This document shows, piece by piece, positions 35,260 through 42,682 of a DNA stretch of 64,000 nt. How positions within the stretch are numbered: position 1 is the stretch's first letter; the number at the start of each line of letters is the position of its first letter. A model generated the notes under the pieces. The model worked only from the letters and a program-made list of their open reading frames with translations. It made no database searches and had not been told where the DNA came from. This DNA comes from an uncultured Treponema sp. GTDB taxonomy: Bacteria; Spirochaetota; Spirochaetia; Treponematales; Treponemataceae. Location: assembly GCA_946411505.1 (NCBI GenBank), contig CAMKEG010000001.1, forward strand, positions 868,001 to 932,000, in the 5' to 3' direction. The position numbers and the translations under genes were made by a program.

Positions 35260-36453
35260 CTATAATTTTGGAATCCAAGCGGCGCGGCTGTTGGGCAGTT
35301 TTTCTATCCATTCGATTGAACGGTCGTAGGCGCGTTGGTCGGTGAGAATCCAAAGAATTTTCTTTCGCGACGAGATTTTTGGAACTGGCGCGCAGCCGTC
35401 GGTAAAGACGATGAGGCCGTCGTAATTTGGGTTTTTGCAATAATAGTCTATAGGCGGCTGGAAGTCCGTCCCGCCGCGTCCTATGATTTTTACGCTTTCC
35501 TGCGCTTTTTTCAGCTTTAACACTTTCTCTTTTACTTCGCTGTCAAACTGAATCACATCTATTGAGTTTATTCCGTATTTAAAGAAGCGGTTAATAACGG
35601 AAAAAAATTGCACGAGGCTTTGACTTGTGACCGAGCCGCTCACGTCAACGGCCACAAGAAGCTTTGTCGTAAATTTGTATCGGCTTCCCATAAACTCAAA
35701 TTCATAGCGGCGGTTTGGACGCGTTCGCGTAAGTTCCCGATGTTCTGAAATGACGCTGGCCCGGAACGACGAAAGGATTCTTTTGTAATCCATCTTTACG
35801 ACAAGGGACGCTTTGATTGTCTCGATTAAGTCTCCCGACAAGCTTCCCCAGTTGTTTGTGGCTTCCGCTTTGACTATTTGATCGTTCACCATTTCTGTGG
35901 CCAGCGGGTCGTCCTGCCAGAGCGCGGCTCTTTGCGCGGCCTTTTGCTGCTCGGAAAGCTCTTTAGATTTTCCGCCGTATTGCGAACCGCTGTCTTGTGA
36001 ACCTGCGTCGACTTGCCCCCCGCTTTTGCCGTAATCAATTTGCGCGATGGGACGGTCCTTAAGGTCGCGGTAGTATTCCTCGTAGGAAAGATTCTTTTTT
36101 AAGCCAAGGCCTCTGTATGTCGCGAGCGGAATGTCCAGCGGCATCGCTTGCATTACCGTTACGTCGCTCGCAAAGCCCAGCGCCGTTTTGTTGGCGTTTG
36201 GCGGAACGCGCTCGTAAGGGTGCTTTAGGACAATGCGCAAGGCTTCCGCCTTAAGCCAGTCTTCCAGTTCCAGGTCTGAGACCGCTTCAATTTGCGCGGG
36301 GCAATAGGCCAGCCGCATTTTTCCTGTCTGAAAGGGAATCGAAAGATTGTCGTTCTTTTCCAGCTTGTGCGTGCAGTAAACGTTGAACAAAAGCGGCTCC
36401 GTCAAGAACCAGCGTTCCGCGATGGCCTTAATGCGTTCCTCCACGCCTTTCAT
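35260..36453 (-). CDS. VWA-like / DUF2201 metallopeptidase-type protein
   Basis: A 397-residue protein. The N-terminal half resembles DUF2201 (putative metallopeptidase region) but the usual HExxH is replaced by ALRIVLKHPYER. The C-terminal half is VWA-like: VAVDVSGSVTSQS gives a DxSxS metal site near 268, IQFDSEV and GRGGTDFQPP follow. VWA proteins paired with MoxR ATPases act in assembling or remodelling complexes. ATG 36453 overlaps the MoxR stop by 4 nt with GGAGATAAG upstream. Last gene of the leftward operon; the leuS terminator region faces it. Confidence 0.85.
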   Translation of the reverse strand: MKGVEERIKAIAERWFLTEPLLFNVYCTHKLEKNDNLSIPFQTGKMRLAYCPAQIEAVSDLELEDWLKAEALRIVLKHPYERVPPNANKTALGFASDVTVMQAMPLDIPLATYRGLGLKKNLSYEEYYRDLKDRPIAQIDYGKSGGQVDAGSQDSGSQYGGKSKELSEQQKAAQRAALWQDDPLATEMVNDQIVKAEATNNWGSLSGDLIETIKASLVVKMDYKRILSSFRASVISEHRELTRTRPNRRYEFEFMGSRYKFTTKLLVAVDVSGSVTSQSLVQFFSVINRFFKYGINSIDVIQFDSEVKEKVLKLKKAQESVKIIGRGGTDFQPPIDYYCKNPNYDGLIVFTDGCAPVPKISSRKKILWILTDQRAYDRSIEWIEKLPNSRAAWIPKL

Positions 36454-37523
36454 CTTATCTCCATTATGAATTTTGTAATCCGCTCGTAAAGGCTTGGAGC
36501 CCAGCGGATTATGAACATAAGGCTGTTGGGATAAGCAGTTCCGCCGAACATATTGGCGAAGTGCGCCATCGCCTCGCGCGCGTTCCTTTCTTCCAAGAAG
36601 GAAAAGTAGAGCCGCAAATTTTTTGCCGTGGCCTCGGATTTTTTATCCGTAAACTTTGCCGTTTCAAGCGTCCTAAAAATGCCGTCGTTAAGGATGGCAA
36701 AATCGGGAGTTTTGTATGTCGCAAGAACGCTTTTTAGGCTTTCAAAGTCTTGCGACAAAAGAAGCGACGGCGAAATCACGCGCGAATTTTTTACGCTTTC
36801 AAAAAACATGGACGCGGCCTTTGCACCTACTATTCCCGCGACGATTTTTTTGTAAATGTCATTGAGCGCTTGCGTCTCTACACCATTTATGATGTCCGAA
36901 ACTCTTTCCCAGGCGCGACGGTCGGGCGATTTTTCCATGCTGCCGTCCAAAACATCGCCGTCAAGATAACTTTCGTTTTGGGCAATAAAGTCTATCACCC
37001 GCTTGTCGATGGAATTCTTTTGCGCCCACAAAAGCCATTCTCTTGGCGCGGGACAAAACTCGTAAATGTTGAAACGGCTCACCAAGGCCGGATCCAAGTC
37101 TGTCAGCTGGTATTCGTCGCCGTTGTTGACGGCGCTTATTATCCGGCTGCCTTTTGGGAGCGACCTTCCAGCGAGCGTCCGATTGAGAGCCAAATCCATG
37201 ATTGTCTGCAAGACTTCGGGCCGGGCGCGGTTGAGTTCGTCCAAGAAAAGGACTACGGGTTGGCCGTCCGTGGGGAACCAGTAGGGCGGCATAAATTCCG
37301 TCTTTCCGTTTTTTTCGTTTTTGTGGAGAAGCCCTATAAGGTCGCCGGGGTCGCTCATCTGTCCGAGGAAAAGCGGAACGACCTTGCGGCCTTGCGCGCT
37401 GAAAAATTCTGTGAGAATCTGAGACTTTCCTATGCCGTGCTTTCCCATAAGCATTATGTTTTGCTTGTCGGGCGTCGCCTTTAGGATTTCAAAAAGTTCG
37501 TTCGCGTTCACTTTAATTGACAT
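36450..37523 (-). CDS. MoxR-type AAA+ ATPase
   Basis: A 357-residue ATPase with Walker A MGKHGIGKSQ (near 26-34), Walker B VVLFLDELNRA, sensor 1 RIISAVNNGDE, and an Arg finger region (LVSRF). MoxR ATPases act with VWA proteins as chaperones for enzyme complexes or cell-surface machines. ATG 37523 is chosen for AAAGGAG at 7 nt spacing. It overlaps the unknown gene before it by 11 nt and the VWA gene after it by 4 nt, so four genes are translated in close coupling. Confidence 0.9.
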   Translation of the reverse strand: MSIKVNANELFEILKATPDKQNIMLMGKHGIGKSQILTEFFSAQGRKVVPLFLGQMSDPGDLIGLLHKNEKNGKTEFMPPYWFPTDGQPVVLFLDELNRARPEVLQTIMDLALNRTLAGRSLPKGSRIISAVNNGDEYQLTDLDPALVSRFNIYEFCPAPREWLLWAQKNSIDKRVIDFIAQNESYLDGDVLDGSMEKSPDRRAWERVSDIINGVETQALNDIYKKIVAGIVGAKAASMFFESVKNSRVISPSLLLSQDFESLKSVLATYKTPDFAILNDGIFRTLETAKFTDKKSEATAKNLRLYFSFLEERNAREAMAHFANMFGGTAYPNSLMFIIRWAPSLYERITKFIMEIR

Positions 37524-38049
37524 GCCATTCTCCTTTTTGCGCGGCGGCGTAAATCTGCGCCAGCCTTTCGTGGGCAAGAAAGTTGAGCTTCATTTTGTTT
37601 ACCGCCTCTAACAACATCGCAAGATTGTCTTTGGTCGGCTCTTTTGTCAACCAAGTCACGACAAAGAGAATCCCTTTGTATTGGGAATCGGGGATGTAGT
37701 TAAAAATGTTGTTAGGTGGCGCCGCAACTGAAAAGCCGTAGCGTAAAGTAGAAATGTTGATGATTTTTTTTGGCGTTGGCAATGAATTTCCGCTAAGCGA
37801 TATCATCACTTCAGAATCTTTGGAAAGGGAATGGGAAAAAATTGACCAACGTGTGTTGCGTTTTATAGGAATACTGTCAGAAACGCATGCGCATTCCAAA
37901 TTGTTTTCTTTAGCGAATTTTTCAATGTCTTTTTTTACCAGTTGGAACGCTTGCGCGTGATTTTTTACGCTTTTGTCTTCCACAATGTAATCAAGGCTTT
38001 CATACACGAGGTAATAATACGCGTCAGCTGTTTGTTGATTTTGTGTCAT
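37513..38049 (-). CDS. Unknown protein, twin B of MoxR/VWA operon
   Basis: A 178-residue protein I do not recognise. It is clearly a paralogue of the gene before it: shared DAYY..., IVEDKSVK.HAQAF.L.KKDIEKFAKENNL, SLSG.SLP.P..INIST, and the C-terminal W...EP...NLA.LLEAVNK.K.NF.A. It is soluble and mixed alpha/beta. It overlaps the next gene (MoxR) by 11 nt and the previous one by ATGA, so it is bound to the MoxR/VWA unit. It could be a substrate or an adaptor for the ATPase (inference). Confidence 0.75.
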   Translation of the reverse strand: MTQNQQTADAYYYLVYESLDYIVEDKSVKNHAQAFQLVKKDIEKFAKENNLECACVSDSIPIKRNTRWSIFSHSLSKDSEVMISLSGNSLPTPKKIINISTLRYGFSVAAPPNNIFNYIPDSQYKGILFVVTWLTKEPTKDNLAMLLEAVNKMKLNFLAHERLAQIYAAAQKGEWHVN

Positions 38050-38522
38050 AATGAGTCTCCTTTTTTAGCGTCAGAGTGAATCCGCTCATTCCATTCCCAA
38101 GCAATAAAGTTGAACTTGAGTTTGTTTACCGCCTCCAACAAAACTGCAAGATTGTCTATGCTCGGCTCTTTTACCAACCAATTCACGGCAAAGAGAACCC
38201 CTTTGTATTTGGAATCGGAGATGGAGCCAAAAGCTATTTCGTCATGGCTAATGTCGTCAGGCGGCAGCATAACTAAAAAGTTTTTGAGATAAGTCGAAAT
38301 GTTAATAACATTTGGCGGCGGCAATGAATCTCCGCTAAGCGACATCACGTCTGGAAGACTCGCGAACTTTAAGTTATTTTCTTTAGCAAATTTTTCAATG
38401 TCTTTTTTTGCCAGATGAAAAGCTTGCTCGTGGGTCTTTACGCTTTTGTCTTCCACAATGCAGCCCAAGCCTTCTCGAATCATGCTATAATAAGCGTCTG
38501 AAGTTAGTTTATTTTTTGTCAT
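38046..38522 (-). CDS. Unknown protein, twin A of MoxR/VWA operon
   Basis: A 158-residue paralogue of the downstream gene, lacking about 20 residues in the middle (the RNTRWSIFSHS part of twin B). AAGGAGG with 6-nt spacing fixes ATG 38522; an upstream GTG-type extension to 38546 has no ribosome site. It ends in an ATGA overlap with twin B. First of the four-gene set. It lies 72 nt downstream of a small gene whose promoter carries the island's palindrome, and I see no strong terminator between them. Confidence 0.75.
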   Translation of the reverse strand: MTKNKLTSDAYYSMIREGLGCIVEDKSVKTHEQAFHLAKKDIEKFAKENNLKFASLPDVMSLSGDSLPPPNVINISTYLKNFLVMLPPDDISHDEIAFGSISDSKYKGVLFAVNWLVKEPSIDNLAVLLEAVNKLKFNFIAWEWNERIHSDAKKGDSL

Positions 38523-38594
38523 AATGATCCTCCTTCTAACCGCCATTTGTGGTCACAGTAAAAAATTACAGTAGGCAAGGCATGACGACCACCG

Positions 38595-38948
38595 TCACCA
38601 CGTCTTGTCCACACTCAGCAAATAATCCACGTAGACTTTGCTAACCGCAGTATAGTCACGCTCCATAATTGCTTGGCCAACGCGGTAGTTCCTAAAAATC
38701 ATTGCGGAAAAAGCGGAGTCGTTGTAAACGCGCTTTCCCATACTAAAGGCGGCGCGCTTTGCGAATGACATTTGACAGCGGACGCAAATCACCGTCACAA
38801 CAGGCTCAGGCATGGTTTGAGAATCATACTTAAGTCCAACAATGCGGTGAACGCATTTGTCGTCCGAAACCAAAAAGTCAGACTCCCCTACGCCCTCGAT
38901 GATTTTGCGTGTGTCGGAAAAATCAGGGCATTTGGTTTCTAGAAACAT
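38595..38948 (-). CDS. Small unknown protein under palindrome promoter
   Basis: A 117-residue soluble protein of unknown function. It contains four Cys (two near VICVRCQMSF), hinting at a metal or redox site but without a known motif. ATG 38948 has GGGAGG 3 nt upstream. Its promoter and leader are near-duplicates of those of the gene at 39339. Predicted member of the WYL regulon. Confidence 0.7.
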   Translation of the reverse strand: MFLETKCPDFSDTRKIIEGVGESDFLVSDDKCVHRIVGLKYDSQTMPEPVVTVICVRCQMSFAKRAAFSMGKRVYNDSAFSAMIFRNYRVGQAIMERDYTAVSKVYVDYLLSVDKTW

Positions 38949-38986
38949 ATTCCTCCCACAAACCGCTTTGTGCGATTGCATGGAGA

Positions 38987-39019
38987 ATTATAGCAGGAAG
39001 GGTATGACAAACAATGTCA
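38987..39019 (-). promoter_or_regulatory. Palindrome promoter 1 (TGACA-N5-TGTCA)
   Basis: Coding strand: TGACATTGTTTGTCA (39019-39005), 12 nt, TATAAT (38992-38987). The palindrome covers the -35 position, as a repressor operator would. Confidence 0.8.
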
Positions 39020-39138
39020 GGGGATGAATAAATTTTTATCGGATTTTTAAATTCTATCTTTGCTTGACTTAGTTTTTCTGCAACACAATCACCCACAATG
39101 CGGCGCAAAAAATTTGCCCGCATTGCAGACGCAACGCC

Positions 39139-39339
39139 TCACACGGCTTCCGTAGCCGGAGCGCAAAGAACCGCGCCGACGACTTCTTGGCAGTCGTCGG
39201 ACAAATCCTTGCCCATCTTTTTTAGCTTGTCCACAACGTTTTTTACGCGGGGGTGTTTTTCCGCGCAATTGCAAACAGCAGCTTCCGCCACGACAAACGC
39301 CGCCGTCGCCGCGCAGAACCAAAAGATTTTCTTTATCAT
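39139..39339 (-). CDS. Small exported or membrane-anchored Cys-containing protein
   Basis: A 66-residue protein. MIKKIFWFCAATAAFVVAEAAVCNC is a signal peptide or anchor with a possible lipobox-like end (AAVC), then a short basic helical part (NVVDKLKKMGKDL). Five Cys residues are present in total. AGGAGG with 4-nt spacing supports ATG 39339; the frame is open further upstream but crosses the promoter. It is controlled by palindrome promoter 2. Function unknown; its size and charge would fit an entericidin-like or membrane-active peptide, but nothing proves this. Confidence 0.7.
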   Translation of the reverse strand: MIKKIFWFCAATAAFVVAEAAVCNCAEKHPRVKNVVDKLKKMGKDLSDDCQEVVGAVLCAPATEAV

Positions 39340-39378
39340 AATTCCTCCTGCAAACCGCTTTTTGCGGTTGCATTGGGA

Positions 39379-39411
39379 ATTATAGCGGGCAGGGAATGAC
39401 AAATAGTGTCA
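39379..39411 (-). promoter_or_regulatory. Palindrome promoter 2 (TGACA-N5-TGTCA)
   Basis: Coding strand: TGACACTATTTGTCA (39411-39397), 12 nt, TATAAT (39384-39379). The leader after it contains a hairpin AACCGC-AAAAA-GCGGTT directly before the ribosome site, and closely matches the leader of the gene at 38948. Confidence 0.82.
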
Positions 39412-39424
39412 GGGGTAAGGAAAA

Positions 39425-39550
39425 TTAGTTTACAATTATTCCGTCAATATCGGGAAAACGAAAAACGCTTTTTACACATTCGTAAATCGCTTTTACCGCC
39501 ATGACGGTAATTCCTGCAAGCAATGCTTCTAACACAGTTTTCTTTTCCAT
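39425..39550 (-). CDS. 41-residue membrane peptide
   Basis: A short open frame, MEKKTVLEALLAGITVMAVK at its start, with one hydrophobic helix (about 6-30) and an amphipathic end. GGAG lies 5 nt before ATG 39550. It lies between the Gly-zipper gene and the small exported protein, same strand, after a terminator-type hairpin. Both the ribosome site and the membrane-helix composition support it; it could be a toxin-like or regulatory peptide. Expression evidence would be needed, so the call is moderate. Confidence 0.6.
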   Translation of the reverse strand: MEKKTVLEALLAGITVMAVKAIYECVKSVFRFPDIDGIIVN

Positions 39551-39587
39551 AATTTCTCCATAATGGGAGCAGTCTTAAATGACAAAC

Positions 39588-39625
39588 CAAGCGCTGCCAG
39601 AGGTTAATAACATCAACAGCGCTTG
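39588..39625 (-). terminator. Hairpin after Gly-zipper gene
   Basis: CAAGCGCTG / CAGCGCTTG, 9-bp stem with a 20-nt loop, followed on the minus strand by GTTTGTCATTT. Partial termination is likely. Confidence 0.6.
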
Positions 39626-39638
39626 ATTATTGCAAAAT

Positions 39639-40682
39639 TTAAGCCGCTTGAATTTCTTGCAAAACCTTTTCAGCATTTTTAATCTGTTTTTTAACATCCG
39701 CTTCATTGATTTCGTTTAATTCATTTTCATCATCCGATTTTTCAACGACTTGAACCTTGCACATTTCATATAACAATCCAACAAGAAGCATTGTATTTTC
39801 AGTAATCAATTTTTCTTCTTGATTGAAATCATTCCAATCAACCTTTTTTGAAATGGAAGCCCTATAATCCACGACAGTCACAAATCGGTTAAGATAGCCC
39901 TCATAAACATCGTCCACCTCGGACAACACGGTATAAAAGTTATTAGCAACAACCTTAAGTTTTTCAAGATATTCACAAATTAAATTTATTTTTTCTTCAT
40001 TTTCGCGCATTTGATTCCAAGCTCTGTCAGCCTTATCAGACACGCTCGAACCAGCCAAATTAAAGATAATTCCTCCGATTAGCAATCCAACACCCAAAGT
40101 GGCTCCTCCCAAAACAGCGGTTCCCAATGCGACCCCACCGCCACCAGCAGCTAACGATCCGCCTCCAAGAAACGCAAGAGTTGCGTTAGTCGCGGCGGCT
40201 CCACTAAGACCGACTATCGGAGCGCCAGTTGAAGCTGTTCCCAAAGCCACAACAGCTGCGGTAGTTCCGCCGGCGGCAGCAAAGCCTCCTGCGGTTCCCA
40301 GTCCTGCCCCGCCTAACCCGCCAAGGAGCACGCTCGCTCCCACACCAGCATCTTTAATATCTTTTGGGGTAAATTTTGGAAATTTCACATTCCCTTTGTT
40401 TATATCCTTGAAGGACGGACGATTGTGTATTTTTTCAAAAAAATCGGAAAATTTTTCGAATGTAGAAATTATTTCCAGTTCTTTCTTTCCCAAAATATCC
40501 ATAACTTGCATCGTTTTCTTGTTGTTTGATTCAAGTTTTGCAACATTTTCATCATTCCTTCTTTGAGCGGCTTTTGCAGTATCATTAGCCTCCTTCATTT
40601 TTGCTGCTCCGTGAATTCCTGAACCTACTCCAGCCGCCGCCGCTCCCGCAGCAATGGCTCCAATAATAAATGGCAATGGCAT
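39639..40682 (-). CDS. Gly-zipper membrane protein of the HNH-like operon
   Basis: A 347-residue protein. It starts with a short Gly/Ala-rich hydrophobic stretch, then a coiled helix (about 30-85), then about 110 residues of Gly/Ala-rich hydrophobic sequence (130-220) that looks like a glycine-zipper membrane-inserting region, and an acidic helical C-terminus. Such zippers occur in pore-forming or membrane-perforating effectors. It is third in an operon after the HNH-like and YkgJ genes, 11 nt from the latter. No family name is known to me. A role as membrane effector is inference from composition only. Confidence 0.72.
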   Translation of the reverse strand: MPLPFIIGAIAAGAAAAGVGSGIHGAAKMKEANDTAKAAQRRNDENVAKLESNNKKTMQVMDILGKKELEIISTFEKFSDFFEKIHNRPSFKDINKGNVKFPKFTPKDIKDAGVGASVLLGGLGGAGLGTAGGFAAAGGTTAAVVALGTASTGAPIVGLSGAAATNATLAFLGGGSLAAGGGGVALGTAVLGGATLGVGLLIGGIIFNLAGSSVSDKADRAWNQMRENEEKINLICEYLEKLKVVANNFYTVLSEVDDVYEGYLNRFVTVVDYRASISKKVDWNDFNQEEKLITENTMLLVGLLYEMCKVQVVEKSDDENELNEINEADVKKQIKNAEKVLQEIQAA

Positions 40683-40693
40683 AATTGCGCCTC

Positions 40694-40942
40694 CTAAAAT
40701 TTATTTTTCAAGGCTTTACAAGCCCTGTAATTCAATTTGTAAAAATCCTTGCGGCTCATTTGAGCGGAGAAGATTTTTTCAAAGCTTTCATCGACACGAC
40801 AAAGCAACGGTCGCGTTTCGTAGATTGAGCACAAGTTGCCGTCTAAAAATTTGCACGCACCGTCGCCTCTGTCCAAGTCTTTATATAATTCGCTCTTCCC
40901 CACATGAGAACAGCAAAGCCCGCATTTGTCACACTTAAACAT
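40694..40942 (-). CDS. YkgJ-family Cys-cluster protein
   Basis: An 82-residue protein with CDKCGLCCSHVG, C-K-F near 32, CSIYETRPLLCR and a final Cys: the eight-Cys pattern of the YkgJ family (possible Zn/Fe binding). The family's function is unknown. ATG 40942 overlaps the stop of the HNH-like gene (TGATG). It is the middle gene of a three-gene operon. Its conserved Cys set could hold an iron-sulphur cluster or zinc and act as a sensor or maturation factor. Confidence 0.85.
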   Translation of the reverse strand: MFKCDKCGLCCSHVGKSELYKDLDRGDGACKFLDGNLCSIYETRPLLCRVDESFEKIFSAQMSRKDFYKLNYRACKALKNKF

Positions 40943-42627
40943 CACTCAAAAACAAGCCTCGAATTTTTGTTATTCATAAAAGCATCAAGATTCTCATATC
41001 CCCTCCACGGCAAACTTAAATTTAATTTCCGATAAACAGAATGAAGGCAAACATTCACTTCTTTCGCAGTTCTGCAAGCGGACAATTTTTTCGCGGCAAA
41101 AGAAAATTCTTCCTCTTGTCGCTTTAGCAAATCAAAATCAATTCTCATTAACTCAGAAAGATAGCGTGTCAAAAGCTCGGCCTGTTTTCTTAATGAAGCG
41201 GTAAAATTATCCATACAGGGGAGTTTGTTAAGCCATGCGACAGCTTTTCTTAACATTTTATTACGATCAAAGAAATGCAAAAACGAACAACTCATTATGC
41301 CCGTTACCAAGACATTGCAAAAAGTGGGAACAATTTCGCCCACAACAGGAATAGCTCCCATCGGAGTTTTTCGCAAAAGTTCAGCAACCATCGATCCCGC
41401 GACAACGCTGGCTCCAGTCGAAAGAATCTTTGCGACCTCGACGAACTTGTCGCCCAATGGATAACCGTCTGGATTTACAAAAAGAATGTTAAAAGCTCTA
41501 GTCAACGACGCGAATGACTCTCGGATAATCTTAATTGTATTCTTGGCTGTCGTAAAAAATATATTCGCAAGGGTTGTCACTAAAGACGAAAGAACGCCCG
41601 CCACAGCGCCTTCAATGAATTTTTGCCATATAGTTTTGAATTTCTTTTTTGCATTGTTCAAGCCTTGTTTTACAGCCTTTGCAATTGCATCAAAAAGGCT
41701 TCCGGTTCCTTGCTTGCATTTAAAAATTGCGTCCCTTACCGTGAACCAAATTTCAGTAAAAACCAATCCAAGCGCCTGCCGCAAGCCCATGGAAATGCCA
41801 AGTTTTGCCGATGCAATTCCAGTATCTTTCCAAAATTTTTTGCTCGTGTAATAGACACGATTCACTTTAGCATCATATGCTTTTCTCGCAGTCTCATATT
41901 TCTTTCTCATTAATGCGGGGTTTATCTTTTCAAGACTCTCCAATTTGTTTAACTCTTTTCTTTCTTTGTCAGAAAGTTTAGATTTTTCTTTCAATTCTTT
42001 TATTCGAGTCTGTCTCGCAGGTTGTTGCTCCTTCCATTTTATCAGATATGCTTCCATATCATCTTTGCCCATAGAGCGATTAATACTTCTGTTAGTTGGA
42101 TTTAGATTCTCCTCGCAGTTGGCCAATTCTTCTCCGTCAATTTCTGCCAATACTCTGCCAGGATCGTCATGTATCTCTTTTGCAGATATCGCATGGTCTA
42201 AATCCATCTTCGCATTTCTGGCAACTTTTTCACCTGTGTATGAGTCCTTCAACTTACCTTCTTCTTTTTTTGCCGTTTCTCTCGCATTAATCTCCACATA
42301 CCTTTCATCCGAATGATAAGCAGACGAATCATACTCGCCACGATTGGCATAATCATCCGCATTTTGCTTATTTTTGTATTCCATATTCGGGTCTTTGCCA
42401 ATTTTGCGAACATTATGCACTGTATCCACATCGCCGCCATATCTGTCCTGAACAAGAAAATCCAGACCAAAAGAAGTGGCCAACGCTTGAATCACAACTT
42501 TTTCATATTGGTCAAAGATAGACTCATAAGCATCTTCAATCGGAGCGTCATTCAATTCAAGCTCGCTAACAAAATTACAAAATCCAACAGCATTCTTAGT
42601 CATATCGTTTTGCCTCTCTTCATCCAT
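40942..42627 (-). CDS. HNH-like / membrane-associated protein, lead gene of WYL-linked operon
   Basis: A 561-residue protein. Residues 130-185 contain DLDHAISAKEIHDDPG (D144-H145) and NLNPTNRSINRSMGK (N183), which follow the D-H ... N ... N-x3-K/G layout of HNH nucleases without zinc Cys pairs. A charged coil follows (about 205-260). The C-terminal half has three hydrophobic segments (GAVAGVLSSLVTTLANIFF; GASVVAGSMVAEL; VVGEIVPTFCNVLVTGIMS), so it is membrane-associated. ATG 42627 is 6 nt after TAGAAT of palindrome promoter 4; ATG 42603 with AGAGG is the alternative. A nuclease tied to the membrane and to a WYL regulator suggests phage defence or a stress effector (inference). Confidence 0.7.
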   Translation of the reverse strand: MDEERQNDMTKNAVGFCNFVSELELNDAPIEDAYESIFDQYEKVVIQALATSFGLDFLVQDRYGGDVDTVHNVRKIGKDPNMEYKNKQNADDYANRGEYDSSAYHSDERYVEINARETAKKEEGKLKDSYTGEKVARNAKMDLDHAISAKEIHDDPGRVLAEIDGEELANCEENLNPTNRSINRSMGKDDMEAYLIKWKEQQPARQTRIKELKEKSKLSDKERKELNKLESLEKINPALMRKKYETARKAYDAKVNRVYYTSKKFWKDTGIASAKLGISMGLRQALGLVFTEIWFTVRDAIFKCKQGTGSLFDAIAKAVKQGLNNAKKKFKTIWQKFIEGAVAGVLSSLVTTLANIFFTTAKNTIKIIRESFASLTRAFNILFVNPDGYPLGDKFVEVAKILSTGASVVAGSMVAELLRKTPMGAIPVVGEIVPTFCNVLVTGIMSCSFLHFFDRNKMLRKAVAWLNKLPCMDNFTASLRKQAELLTRYLSELMRIDFDLLKRQEEEFSFAAKKLSACRTAKEVNVCLHSVYRKLNLSLPWRGYENLDAFMNNKNSRLVFE

Positions 42628-42633
42628 ATTATA

Positions 42634-42666
42634 ATTCTACTCCCCCACCCACGACATCCACTGTCA
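42634..42666 (-). promoter_or_regulatory. Palindrome promoter 4 (one mismatch)
   Basis: Coding strand: TGACAGTGGATGTCG (42666-42652), 12 nt, TAGAAT (42639-42634). Right arm has TGTCG instead of TGTCA; spacing is the same as in the other three sites. Confidence 0.7.
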
Positions 42667-42682
42667 TGGTCTCCGCAATTTT

